A DNA stretch of 23,050 nucleotides, taken from assembly GCA_938008535.1 (NCBI GenBank), contig CALLKF010000012.1, positions 1 through 23,050 on the forward strand. The letters are read 5' to 3'. The stretch's first letter is position 1, and the number at the start of each line of letters is the position of its first letter. Positions 13,890 to 21,650 of the stretch are shown piece by piece. The notes under the pieces are model-generated. The model was not told where the DNA came from and made no database searches. It saw nothing but the letters and a program-made list of their open reading frames with translations. A program made the position numbers and the translations under genes. Source of the DNA: an uncultured Saprospirales bacterium. Its GTDB lineage: Bacteria; Bacteroidota; Bacteroidia; Chitinophagales; JADIYW01.

Positions 13890-16460
13890 ATGCAATATAC
13901 AAACTGTTTAAAAAATTTAGTCTATTTATGTTGCATACTTTTTCTAGTATCGTGCAATGCGACCAAACGTATTCTAAAAGATGACCAAAGTTTATTGATT
14001 AGCAACAACGTAAAAGTAAAATATACTGGAAAAGCAGTTGAAGACAAAGCATCTCTCAATTCAGCATTGTCTAAACAGGTAGTTTACAATCAACAGCCAA
14101 ATAAAAAATTTTTAAGTTTATTTCGTTTGAAATTAGGTATTTATACGATGTCTGTTTTAAAGAATGAAAAAAAACTAAAAAAACGAATTGCATTAGAAGA
14201 TAAAGTAAACAACTTAACTGCTACAGAAAAAGAAAAAGCGAAATTTAAGAAACTCAGTTCAACTAAAAAATTTGATAACATATTAAATGAAACATCCGGT
14301 GGTGAACCACCTATTTTATTTGATTCAACCACACTAGAAACATCTATCAAACGAATGAAAAACTACTTGTTTTATCATGGTTATTTTTATAATGAAGTGC
14401 ATGCAACTTATTCCACCAAAAAGAAAAAAACAAAAGTTTCTTATCAAATTTTAACTGGACAATTATACACTTACAATAGTGTGAAATTAATCGCTGAAGA
14501 TTCTTTTATCACCGAAGTAATTAATAGAAAACCTAAAGACAGATTAATAAAAAAAGGTGAAGTTTTTGATATGGAAATTGCTACCAAAGAACGTCAGCGA
14601 TTAGCAGCACTAGTTCAAAATGAAGGATTCTTTACTTTTAGTCCTGAATACATATTTTTAAATATTGATAGCACCATTGGAAATCATAAAGTAGATGCAA
14701 CATTATTGGTAAAAAATGAACCAGATTCAATGATGCATAAAAAATATACGTATGAACAAATTGATATTCAGATTTTAGATTTTGAAAAGAAAAAACAAAA
14801 TCTTCAACTCAAAAAAAATGATTTCATTACAGATACCATTTGTGATGTAAACTATAAAGTGTTGCGTTCATCAGTGTTGCCACGCGCTTTGAAACGTTCT
14901 ATTTATATTAAACCATACGATTTATTTAATAAAGACCAATTAGACAAAACACGTTCATCGCTAAATTCATTAGGTGTTTTTAAATTTGTAAATATTGAAC
15001 ACGAACCACTTTCGTTATCACCAACAGAAAATGGATTATTAACAACCATAAAATGTGCACCAACCAAACGCCATTCTGTAAATTCAGACATTGAAGTCAA
15101 CACAAATGCATCAAGTACCGTTGGATTTGCGCTTTCTGGTTCTTATTTAAACAGGAATTTATTTCGTTCAGCAGCAAAATTTCAATTCAATTTTAGTAGT
15201 GGTGTTGAATTTCAGGTACTCAAAGCAAGACGTTTAGAAAATAGTCCGATAAATACGATTAGCATCAACGCAGAAGCAAAAATTAATTTAGCTCGCTTCT
15301 TTCCTACTTTTCAAAGAGATAAATGTAAAACGTACCAAAAGTATAAACCAAGAACATACTTAAGTGTCGCCTATAATTTCCAACGAAGAATTGGTTTATA
15401 CAGTATTCACACTATTGGTGTAAATTATGGTTATGAATGGTATAATGATAAAATACGACACATTTTCTCACCATTAAGTTTTACATTCGTTGATCCAACA
15501 AGAATTACAGATTCATTTCAAACAAATTTAAACAATGATGCTCGATTGGCACAAAGTTTCAAACAACAGTTTATTTTAGGTCAAGATTATTCGTTTTACT
15601 ACAACAATCAGAATTTAAATGTTGGAAAATATAAAAACTATTTCCAATTCAGAGCTAATTTGTTTACTTCTGGAAATATTATTTACGGCATCACAAAACT
15701 TATTCAGAAAGACAAAGAAAAACCTTATTTATTAGCTAAAATTCCATTTTCTCAATTTATACGACTAGAAGTTGAACCACGCTATTTCTTTAATTTTAAA
15801 AAAGGCCAAGTGCTTGCCTTTCGTTTTTATGGCGGTATTGGAATACCGTATGGAAATTCCAGATATAATGTAGAACAAACCAAATATCAGGACAGAGATA
15901 CATCTTACATTCGTGAAGTAGCAGTAATGCCTTATATTAAACAATTTTTCTCTGGAGGACCAAATTCATTACGAGGTTGGGGTTTTCGTAAGGTTGGTCC
16001 AGGTGGTTACAATATATATGACAAGGGAAATAATTATTTAATTTTAGATCAAACTGGTGATATAAAATTGGAATTGAATGTTGAATATCGTTTTGGAATT
16101 TACAAAATGTTTAAAGGCGCAATCTTTACAGACTTAGGAAATATTTGGATGTTGAAAGATGATCCAATTCGTCCATTGGCAAATTTTAATCCAAAACGAT
16201 TTATGAAAGAATTGGCTTGGGACGCTGGCATTGGCTTGCGTATGGATTTAAATTTCTTTGTAGTTCGATTTGATGTTGGTTTAGCTTTATACGATCCATC
16301 TTTTCCTGCTGGAAACAGATGGACATTTGATAAAATAAATAATGAAGATTATAAATTTTACACTTCAAGAAAAGTAGATGGTAACCAAGTGCCTAATTTT
16401 TATAAATTCACTTTAAAAGATTTTATTGGACTTAATTTTGCAATAGGATATCCTTTTTAA
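13890..16460 (+). CDS. tamL: BamA/TamA-family outer membrane lipoprotein (TamL-like)
   Basis: An 856-residue Omp85-family protein. It starts with a lipoprotein signal whose lipobox is LVSC (Cys22), which distinguishes Bacteroidota TamL from classical TamA. The periplasmic part has the segment GGEPPILFDSTTLETSIKRMKNYLFYHGYF (about 137-166), typical of this family, and POTRA-like repeats up to about residue 400. The beta-barrel follows, with the loop-6 signature SGGPNSLRGWGFR near residue 690 and barrel strands such as GAIFTDLGNIW, ending GLNFAIGYPF with a C-terminal Phe. TamA/TamL acts with TamB to insert or assemble outer membrane proteins or move lipids. A divergent TrmH-type methyltransferase gene is a common neighbour in Bacteroidota, but the expected large tamB gene does not follow here. 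Confidence 0.85.
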   Translation: MQYTNCLKNLVYLCCILFLVSCNATKRILKDDQSLLISNNVKVKYTGKAVEDKASLNSALSKQVVYNQQPNKKFLSLFRLKLGIYTMSVLKNEKKLKKRIALEDKVNNLTATEKEKAKFKKLSSTKKFDNILNETSGGEPPILFDSTTLETSIKRMKNYLFYHGYFYNEVHATYSTKKKKTKVSYQILTGQLYTYNSVKLIAEDSFITEVINRKPKDRLIKKGEVFDMEIATKERQRLAALVQNEGFFTFSPEYIFLNIDSTIGNHKVDATLLVKNEPDSMMHKKYTYEQIDIQILDFEKKKQNLQLKKNDFITDTICDVNYKVLRSSVLPRALKRSIYIKPYDLFNKDQLDKTRSSLNSLGVFKFVNIEHEPLSLSPTENGLLTTIKCAPTKRHSVNSDIEVNTNASSTVGFALSGSYLNRNLFRSAAKFQFNFSSGVEFQVLKARRLENSPINTISINAEAKINLARFFPTFQRDKCKTYQKYKPRTYLSVAYNFQRRIGLYSIHTIGVNYGYEWYNDKIRHIFSPLSFTFVDPTRITDSFQTNLNNDARLAQSFKQQFILGQDYSFYYNNQNLNVGKYKNYFQFRANLFTSGNIIYGITKLIQKDKEKPYLLAKIPFSQFIRLEVEPRYFFNFKKGQVLAFRFYGGIGIPYGNSRYNVEQTKYQDRDTSYIREVAVMPYIKQFFSGGPNSLRGWGFRKVGPGGYNIYDKGNNYLILDQTGDIKLELNVEYRFGIYKMFKGAIFTDLGNIWMLKDDPIRPLANFNPKRFMKELAWDAGIGLRMDLNFFVVRFDVGLALYDPSFPAGNRWTFDKINNEDYKFYTSRKVDGNQVPNFYKFTLKDFIGLNFAIGYPF

Positions 16461-16484
16461 TATTAAAAAAGTATAGCAACTTTT

Positions 16485-16498
16485 AACTAAATTTAGTT
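16485..16498. promoter_or_regulatory. 14-bp perfect palindrome AACTAAATTTAGTT before the FG-GAP gene
   Basis: AACTAAATTTAGTT is a perfect 14-base palindrome ending 12 bases before the ATG at 16511 and 25 bases after the TamL stop. It may be an operator or part of an AT-rich promoter. See the similar site at 11502-11515. Confidence 0.35.
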
Positions 16499-16510
16499 GT
16501 CATATATAAT

Positions 16511-18745
16511 ATGAGTTTACCAAATAAAATATCAAGTCTACTATTACATGTCAAATTCAATGTTGGATTGCTTTTTGTTTGCTTGTTTTTTCTTCATTCA
16601 AATTTCGCACAAAATTTTAAACGATTTGATTATTTACCTGTTTCTGAAAATGGAAATCAACTTCATTATCCTTGGACTGGTGGATTAAATAGTGTACAAT
16701 TTGGGAAAGCAGACGTAAATCGAGATGGTAAAAAGGACTTAATTGTATTTGACAAATCCAATCAAAAATTTTGCATTTTCATTACCTTATCAGCCAATTC
16801 AACCATCTATAAATTTGATGCTAACTACGCAACTCATTTTCCAGAAATAAATGGATGGATGATTGTAAAAGATTATAATTGTGATGGAATTGAAGATGTT
16901 TTCACCTACAACAACGAAGGAAATATTAAAGTCTATACTGGATTTTATAGAAATGACACCTTAAATTTTAAACTTCAACAAGATGGTTTTTATTATTTAG
17001 GTTCTGGCGCACCAATTAATGTTTATTGTGCAGATGTCTTAAAACCAGCAATTGTAGATGTAAACCTTGATGGCGATTTGGATATTATTTCGTTTGATGT
17101 TTTTGGCACAAGACTCGTCTATTATGAAAACCAGCAAAAAGAATTGAGTTTGCCTTGTGATAGTTTATTTTTCAATAAAACAGATAATTGTTTCGGCAAT
17201 GTACGTGATTCCTTTTCTTCCATTTATGCACTTCGCGACACTTGTAACTTTAAATTTGGCAGACTAAACGGCAATGAACAAGTACAACATACAGGCTCAA
17301 CAATTGATGCAATCGATGCAGATAATAATGGAGCAATCGATGTGTTAATAGGAAGTGTTTCCATTAACACCATTACTATGCTATATAATTCTGGAAATTC
17401 GTCATATGCAAGCATTTTAAGTCAAGACGTAAACTATCCTAGTACTAATGTTTCATTTAAGACCAATTCATTTGCATCGCCAGTATTTTTAGATGCTGAT
17501 AACGATACAAAAAAAGATTTATTGGTTTCAACGTATGATAATGGTGCATCTAACGTCAATAATATCTGGTTTTATAAAAATACGCAAAACAATATTTTAG
17601 ACATAAGACTTCAGCAAAAGAATTTTTTATTAGACAATATGATTGATGCTGGTGAAAATTCTATTCCATGTTTTTATGATGTGGATGGTGATGGTTTAAA
17701 AGATATGCTTATTGGAAGTGGTGGCTTTAGAGACAATGCAACAACTACCTATAGATTGTTATACTACAAAAATATTGGCACTTTTGATTATCCAAAATAT
17801 TCACTTCAAAACAATGATTTTTTAGACATCAGTACGTTTAACATTAAAGATATTGCACCAACTGCTGGTGATATAGACAACGATGGTGATGCTGATTTAT
17901 TGGTTGGAATGTTGGATGGAAAAATCATTTATTGGGAAAATACTTCTACAATTGGCAATCCACCAAATTTAGTTTTTAGAACATTTTTAAAAGATTCAAG
18001 TAATAACCAAATTTCAATTGGTGCAAATGCAACACCTTTAATTGTTGATTTAGACAAAGATGGTAAAAACGATTTGATCATTGGTGAACGCAACGGAAAC
18101 ATTAATTTTTACAAAGGAAATTCATTATCGAGTGCAAAATTTTCTTATGTTACTGATTCTATTGGAAAAATAAGAATTCGAAGTAATATTTCATTGTTTG
18201 GTTATACGCAACCTAGTATTATTGATGTTAATGGTGATGGAAAATTAGATTTAATTCTTGGAACCAATCAATCTGGATTATTATTGTATGATAATGTAGA
18301 AGACAACTGGAATAGTAGAATGACAACATCGTCTTCAATTGTAAACGATTACTTAGGTTTCCGAACATCTGCTTGTTTGGATGATATAACAGGTGATGCA
18401 AAATTAGAACTATTAACAGGCAGCACTGATGGTGGTGTGATTATTTTTAGTCAAGATGCTCCACCATTTCAACCAACAGCTATTCATACAAATACTAATC
18501 AAAAATTAAAAGTTGCTGTTTATCCAAATCCATCAAACAACCAATTAAACATAGTGTTTCAGCAAACAAAAAATGATGTTAATTTGCAATTGTTTAATGT
18601 AATTGGTGAAACTATTTTTACCTCAATTTATCATCAAAAAAATAGCATTGAATTGTCAACAAATAATTTATCAAACGGTATTTATTTATTGAAAGTTTCT
18701 GATGGTGAAAACGAATGTATTCAGAAAATTTTAGTGCAACATTAA
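16511..18745 (+). CDS. Secreted FG-GAP/VCBS-repeat protein with T9SS sorting domain
   Basis: A 744-residue protein with a signal peptide of about 34 residues (ending NFAQ). It carries at least nine calcium-binding-type loops of the form D-x-(D/N)-x-(D/N)-G-x-x-D spread along the chain: DVNRDGKKD, DYNCDGIED, DVNLDGDLD, DADNNGAID, DVDGDGLKD, DIDNDGDAD, DLDKDGKND, DVNGDGKLD and a weaker DADNDTKKD. Such FG-GAP blades form an integrin-like beta-propeller and are common in adhesion or surface proteins. From about residue 665 (VAVYPNPSNNQLNIVF ... NGIYLLKVSDGENECIQKILVQH) a type A T9SS sorting domain follows. It is presumably exported to the cell surface. Its stop is directly back to back with that of the convergent oxidoreductase. 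Confidence 0.88.
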   Translation: MSLPNKISSLLLHVKFNVGLLFVCLFFLHSNFAQNFKRFDYLPVSENGNQLHYPWTGGLNSVQFGKADVNRDGKKDLIVFDKSNQKFCIFITLSANSTIYKFDANYATHFPEINGWMIVKDYNCDGIEDVFTYNNEGNIKVYTGFYRNDTLNFKLQQDGFYYLGSGAPINVYCADVLKPAIVDVNLDGDLDIISFDVFGTRLVYYENQQKELSLPCDSLFFNKTDNCFGNVRDSFSSIYALRDTCNFKFGRLNGNEQVQHTGSTIDAIDADNNGAIDVLIGSVSINTITMLYNSGNSSYASILSQDVNYPSTNVSFKTNSFASPVFLDADNDTKKDLLVSTYDNGASNVNNIWFYKNTQNNILDIRLQQKNFLLDNMIDAGENSIPCFYDVDGDGLKDMLIGSGGFRDNATTTYRLLYYKNIGTFDYPKYSLQNNDFLDISTFNIKDIAPTAGDIDNDGDADLLVGMLDGKIIYWENTSTIGNPPNLVFRTFLKDSSNNQISIGANATPLIVDLDKDGKNDLIIGERNGNINFYKGNSLSSAKFSYVTDSIGKIRIRSNISLFGYTQPSIIDVNGDGKLDLILGTNQSGLLLYDNVEDNWNSRMTTSSSIVNDYLGFRTSACLDDITGDAKLELLTGSTDGGVIIFSQDAPPFQPTAIHTNTNQKLKVAVYPNPSNNQLNIVFQQTKNDVNLQLFNVIGETIFTSIYHQKNSIELSTNNLSNGIYLLKVSDGENECIQKILVQH

Positions 18746-19861
18746 TTAAATTCCATTTACAGCAATCTTTGCAACAAACGGCGACAAAGCAACACCCATT
18801 CCATTGCATGACATGACGTATTTAGTGCAGTTATTTAATGGCATCACAATTGGTAATTTATTGTTTGAAAAACCCATAATTCCTTGCCAGTAATGTTCAA
18901 TTTCAAATGGTTTATTTGGTAAAATAATTTCTTTTAGTTTATCAATTAAGTGATTGATAATTTTTGCGTTTGGTTCAAATGCAGTAGTTTCTTCTGTTTC
19001 AAAATCCAAATTGCGTGCACCACCAAACAATACACGTTTCCCAACATTTCTAAAATAATAAAAACCTTCATCAAAATGAAAACTGCCTTTAAATGGTAAA
19101 TTTTCAATTTCATTCGTAATGATAACTTGTCCACGACCAGGTTTTACTGGCATTTCAGGCACTAATTCATTTATAAATGCATTGGTACATAATACAATTT
19201 TTTCTGCAGCAATTACAAAATCACCAGTCGCTTCATTATTTAAATACAAGATACTTCCTTGTATATTTTTCACATTTGCGCCAGTTTTAATTTGAATATT
19301 TTTTTCTTGTAATAATTTCCAATAATGCGTCATTAATTTTCCAGAATCAATTTGTTTTTCCATGGCACAAAAAAGTAATTGATTTACTGCATTTGAAAAT
19401 CCATATTCTTTAATTTTAGCAGAAAAATCTGAGAAAACAGGAAACTTAAAAATAGACATCAAAATCGTATTTAAGTAATCAATTTTGTCTTGCGAAAGAA
19501 TAGGAAGTTTATTACCAATAATCAATTCATTTCCACCAAAATTAGTAGTATCTATTTTATCATTACCAAAACGTTCGGTCAATATCTTTAACCCTTCAAA
19601 GCGTTGCCAAACTATTTCAATTGCTTTTTGTTCACCTAATAATGCTATATCGTGTAAAATTTCTGTTGGCGAACCATAACACATAAAGCCAGCATTTTTG
19701 GTTGATGCACCAGTTGGAAAAATGCCTCGTTCTAAAACAACAATACTTGCATTCGGATATTTTTGTCGAAGTTCATACGCAACAGAACAACCCATGATGC
19801 CAGCTCCAACAACAACAAAATCGTATTTTGAAAGTGTATTATTTTCCCAGAATGAAAGCAT
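18746..19861 (-). CDS. FAD-dependent oxidoreductase of the DAO (DadA / glycine oxidase-like) family
   Basis: A 371-residue protein. The N-terminus has the dinucleotide-binding fold FVVVGAGIMGCSVAYEL (GxGxxG at residues 19-24), followed by VVLERG, whose Glu contacts the FAD ribose, and GASTKNAGFMCYG, a DAO-family flavin-contact region. Further signatures are NIQIKTGANVKNI (about 190-205), VLCTNAFINELVP, PGRGQVIIT, and near the C-terminus YWQGIMGFSNNKLPIVMP and SCNGMGVALSPFVAKI. Members oxidise amines or amino acids such as D-amino acids, glycine or sarcosine, with O2 or a quinone as acceptor. There is no signal peptide, so it is cytosolic. The substrate is not resolvable. It starts right after the terminator that follows the 68-residue gene, so it is probably transcribed separately. 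Confidence 0.85.
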   Translation of the reverse strand: MLSFWENNTLSKYDFVVVGAGIMGCSVAYELRQKYPNASIVVLERGIFPTGASTKNAGFMCYGSPTEILHDIALLGEQKAIEIVWQRFEGLKILTERFGNDKIDTTNFGGNELIIGNKLPILSQDKIDYLNTILMSIFKFPVFSDFSAKIKEYGFSNAVNQLLFCAMEKQIDSGKLMTHYWKLLQEKNIQIKTGANVKNIQGSILYLNNEATGDFVIAAEKIVLCTNAFINELVPEMPVKPGRGQVIITNEIENLPFKGSFHFDEGFYYFRNVGKRVLFGGARNLDFETEETTAFEPNAKIINHLIDKLKEIILPNKPFEIEHYWQGIMGFSNNKLPIVMPLNNCTKYVMSCNGMGVALSPFVAKIAVNGI

Positions 19862-19892
19862 TTTATTTATTTGATTGATTTGTTAAAATAAA

Positions 19893-19925
19893 AAAAAGCC
19901 AACCAAATAAATGATTGACTTTTTT
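19893..19925 (-). terminator. Rho-independent terminator of the 68-residue gene
   Basis: On the minus strand AGTCAATC (19920-19913) pairs with GGTTGGCT (19904-19897), giving an 8-bp stem with two G-U pairs and an 8-base loop, then a run of eight T. It lies 26 bases past the stop at 19951. On the plus strand the G-U pairs become A-C mismatches, so the hairpin is specific for minus-strand transcription. Confidence 0.65.
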
Positions 19926-19950
19926 ATGAATTTTTAAATAGAAAAACTAA

Positions 19951-20157
19951 TTAAAATCCTTTTTTAGCTACGCCATCTTTAATTGCTTGAAGCGCTTTAG
20001 CTTCACCCATGATAGCAGCCATTTTGTTACCTTTACCGTCATTGCCTGTAGCCATATAACCACCTCTAGCAGTTTTTGTAACTACTGCATCATGCATCGG
20101 AACGTCTTTCTCTTTAGTTTTTAGGCAATATGCCTTAATCATTTTAGATGTGTCCAT
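19951..20157 (-). CDS. Small DUF5679-like protein lacking most zinc-ligand cysteines
   Basis: A 68-residue protein reading KAYCLKTKEKDVPMHDAVV, then TARGGYMATGNDGKGNKMAAIM, then an Ala/Lys-rich helical tail. The spacing matches the DUF5679 pattern AYC-x-K-C-K-x-K-x-x-M ... V-T-x-K-x-x-R-x-x-x-x-G-x-C-x-x-C-G-x-K-M. Only the first cysteine (Cys11) is present: the second ligand is Thr14 and the CxxC pair is replaced by a GNDGKGNKM stretch. It therefore may be a zinc-free relative. No function is known. The start ATG at 20157 follows AAGTAAAA, and a TAAATTTG box lies on the minus strand at 20199-20192. The protein is basic. It ends 26 bases before a clear terminator, so it is a single-gene transcript. 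Confidence 0.75.
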   Translation of the reverse strand: MDTSKMIKAYCLKTKEKDVPMHDAVVTKTARGGYMATGNDGKGNKMAAIMGEAKALQAIKDGVAKKGF

Positions 20158-20191
20158 TTTTACTTGTTTTTTAGATTATAAATAATGTAGT

Positions 20192-20199
20192 CAAATTTA
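20192..20199 (-). promoter_or_regulatory. Candidate -7 box TAAATTTG for the 68-residue gene
   Basis: On the minus strand TAAATTTG fits TAnnTTTG and lies 34 bases before the ATG at 20157. No TTTG was found at 19-21 bases upstream. Confidence 0.35.
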
Positions 20200-20244
20200 A
20201 TAAACTATATCATATTATACCTATTTCTACGTTCAGCGTCGAAA

Positions 20245-20283
20245 ATTTATGAAAAATACTAACATTTTGCATTTTTCATAAAT
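20245..20283. repeat. Perfect 13-bp inverted repeat with 13-base loop
   Basis: ATTTATGAAAAAT at 20245-20257 is the exact reverse complement of ATTTTTCATAAAT at 20271-20283. It lies 33 bases past the DAHP synthase stop and 88 bases before the small gene's start on the same strand. It could act as a weak terminator, an mRNA 3' stabilising stem, or an operator. It is very AT-rich and lacks a strong T run. Confidence 0.5.
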
Positions 20284-20316
20284 AACTAAAAAACAAGCAC
20301 TTATATATAAATCGAC

Positions 20317-21408
20317 TTATTCAGCCAAAATATTGTTCATAATTCGTGTCTGATGACGGATAGATTCTTGGTGAACTGCTTCCATTAAATCCTTCACGAA
20401 GTCTTCAGTCAGTTCTTTTTTAGCTGCCTTTTTGATCCTGTCATTGATAATTTCGTCCCAACGATTGGTTTGTAAGATAGTAATTCCGTTATCGCGTTTG
20501 AACTCACCTATCTTGCGAGCGATATCCATACGTTCACCCATAATTTCCAACATATAATTATCAATACGGTCAATTTGTGCACGTAATGATTCTAATTGAT
20601 TTTCTGCATAATCATCTAATTTAGATGAACGAACAATTAAACCAGCAATAATTTCGCCTAATCGTTCTGGTGTAACTTGTTGTGCAGCATCAGACCAAGC
20701 ATTGTCTGGATCTCGGTGCGACTCAATCATTAAACCATCGAAATCTAAATCCAATGCTTTTTGACAAACTGAAGGAATTAACTCACGTGCACCACATATA
20801 TGAGATGGATCTACGATGATTGGCATATTTGGATACAAGCGACGCATTTCAACAGGAAGTTCCCACATAGGTTTGTTTCTGTATTTTGATTTTTCATAAG
20901 ATGAAAAACCACGGTGTATAGCACCTAATTTGGTGATACCAACTGCGTTTAAACGTTCCATGCTACCTAACCACAATTGTAAATCTGGATTAATTGGATT
21001 TTTTACTAAAACTGGAATATCAACGCCTTTCAATACATCTGCAATTTCTTGTACAGAAAACGGATTAACCGTTGTGCGTGCGCCAATCCAAAGAATATCA
21101 ACGCCAGCTTCTAATGCTTCTGTTACGTGCTGTGCCGTTGCTACTTCAACCGTAGTAGGTTTGCCAATTTCTTTTCCAGCATTTACGAGCCAAGCCAAAC
21201 CATCTTTTCCAATACCTTCAAACATGCCTGGACGCGTACGTGGTTTCCAGATACCTGCGCGCAATACATCAATACCTTTGTTGGCAAGGCGTTGTGCAGT
21301 TTCTGTCATTTGTTCTTCTGTTTCGCAAGAACAGGGTCCTGAAATAATGATAGGTTTTTGAAAATCAAATCCCCAATCTTTTATTGGTGTAAGTGTTAAG
21401 TTGCTCAT
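20317..21408 (-). CDS. Bifunctional 3-deoxy-7-phosphoheptulonate synthase / chorismate mutase
   Basis: A 363-residue two-domain enzyme. Residues of about 1-265 are a class I-beta (KDO8P synthase-like) DAHP synthase: PIIISGPCSCET (Cys26 of GPCS is a metal ligand), LRAGIWKPRTRPGMFEGIG, WIGARTTVNPFSVQEIAD, VLVKNPINPD, IVDPSHICGARE and GLMIESHRDPDNAWSDA. It joins phosphoenolpyruvate and erythrose 4-phosphate, the entry step of aromatic amino acid synthesis. Residues of about 270-355 are an AroQ-type chorismate mutase (LRAQIDRIDNYMLEIMGERMDIARKIGEFKRDNGI ... ILQTNRWDEII), which makes prephenate. This order (synthase first, mutase second) is the common Bacteroidota arrangement and allows prephenate feedback on the synthase. 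Size is normal. No other aromatic pathway gene is in the window. Confidence 0.93.
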   Translation of the reverse strand: MSNLTLTPIKDWGFDFQKPIIISGPCSCETEEQMTETAQRLANKGIDVLRAGIWKPRTRPGMFEGIGKDGLAWLVNAGKEIGKPTTVEVATAQHVTEALEAGVDILWIGARTTVNPFSVQEIADVLKGVDIPVLVKNPINPDLQLWLGSMERLNAVGITKLGAIHRGFSSYEKSKYRNKPMWELPVEMRRLYPNMPIIVDPSHICGARELIPSVCQKALDLDFDGLMIESHRDPDNAWSDAAQQVTPERLGEIIAGLIVRSSKLDDYAENQLESLRAQIDRIDNYMLEIMGERMDIARKIGEFKRDNGITILQTNRWDEIINDRIKKAAKKELTEDFVKDLMEAVHQESIRHQTRIMNNILAE

Positions 21409-21414
21409 GTTGTA

Positions 21415-21449
21415 TTAGTCGTAAGATGTAAGTAATAAGTAGTAAGTGA
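21415..21449 (+). repeat. 7-bp tandem array, locus D
   Basis: Five 7-base units (TTAGTCG, TAAGATG, TAAGTAA, TAAGTAG, TAAGTGA) start 7 bases upstream of the DAHP synthase ATG. Bases 21429-21446 are identical to the minus strand of locus B, and the units match locus C. Confidence 0.65.
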
Positions 21450-21600
21450 TTATTTTATACTACATTTCACCTTAAAAATAAATCATTTCTTCTTAATTCG
21501 ATTTTGTTTGCATAAAACATCAATATTTATTAATAGTTTGGTGATGTTTGAAGACATGATTTGGTATTTTTTATCATCTGAAGAATTCAAAATAAAAAAT
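21450..21600. other. Divergent intergenic region, weak inverted repeat only
   Basis: This belongs to the largest native gap (21409-21650) between the divergent DAHP synthase and helicase genes. Apart from the 7-bp array and the helicase promoter I see only an 8-bp inverted repeat, AAACATCA at 21515-21522 and TGATGTTT at 21542-21549 with a 19-base loop. No leader peptide rich in Phe, Tyr or Trp and no riboswitch core was recognised. Confidence 0.35.
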
Positions 21601-21602
21601 AA

Positions 21603-21633
21603 CTTGTTCTTAAATTGCATAGCGTTACTTTTG
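21603..21633 (+). promoter_or_regulatory. Promoter of the DEAD-box helicase gene
   Basis: CTTG at 21603-21606 (3 of 4 to TTTG) and TACTTTTG at 21626-21633 (full match to TAnnTTTG) are 19 bases apart, as expected for a Bacteroidota promoter. Transcription would start near 21640, 11 bases before the ATG at 21651. This rules against the upstream TTG at 21615 as the start codon. Confidence 0.55.
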
Positions 21634-21650
21634 TGTTGAAATTACAACTT

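Noticed and set aside
13888..13902. TTG start for the TrmH-family methyltransferase
   Set aside because: Homologues begin at the ML-S-x-x-x-I position, matched by GTG at 13887.
21409..21600. Attenuator, T-box or riboswitch before the DAHP synthase gene
   Set aside because: I found no leader peptide rich in aromatic residues, no T-box core and no known riboswitch motif.
21615..21650. TTG start adding twelve residues to the DEAD-box helicase
   Set aside because: A promoter -7 box (21626-21633) lies inside the extension, and the Q motif follows the ATG at 21651 at normal distance.
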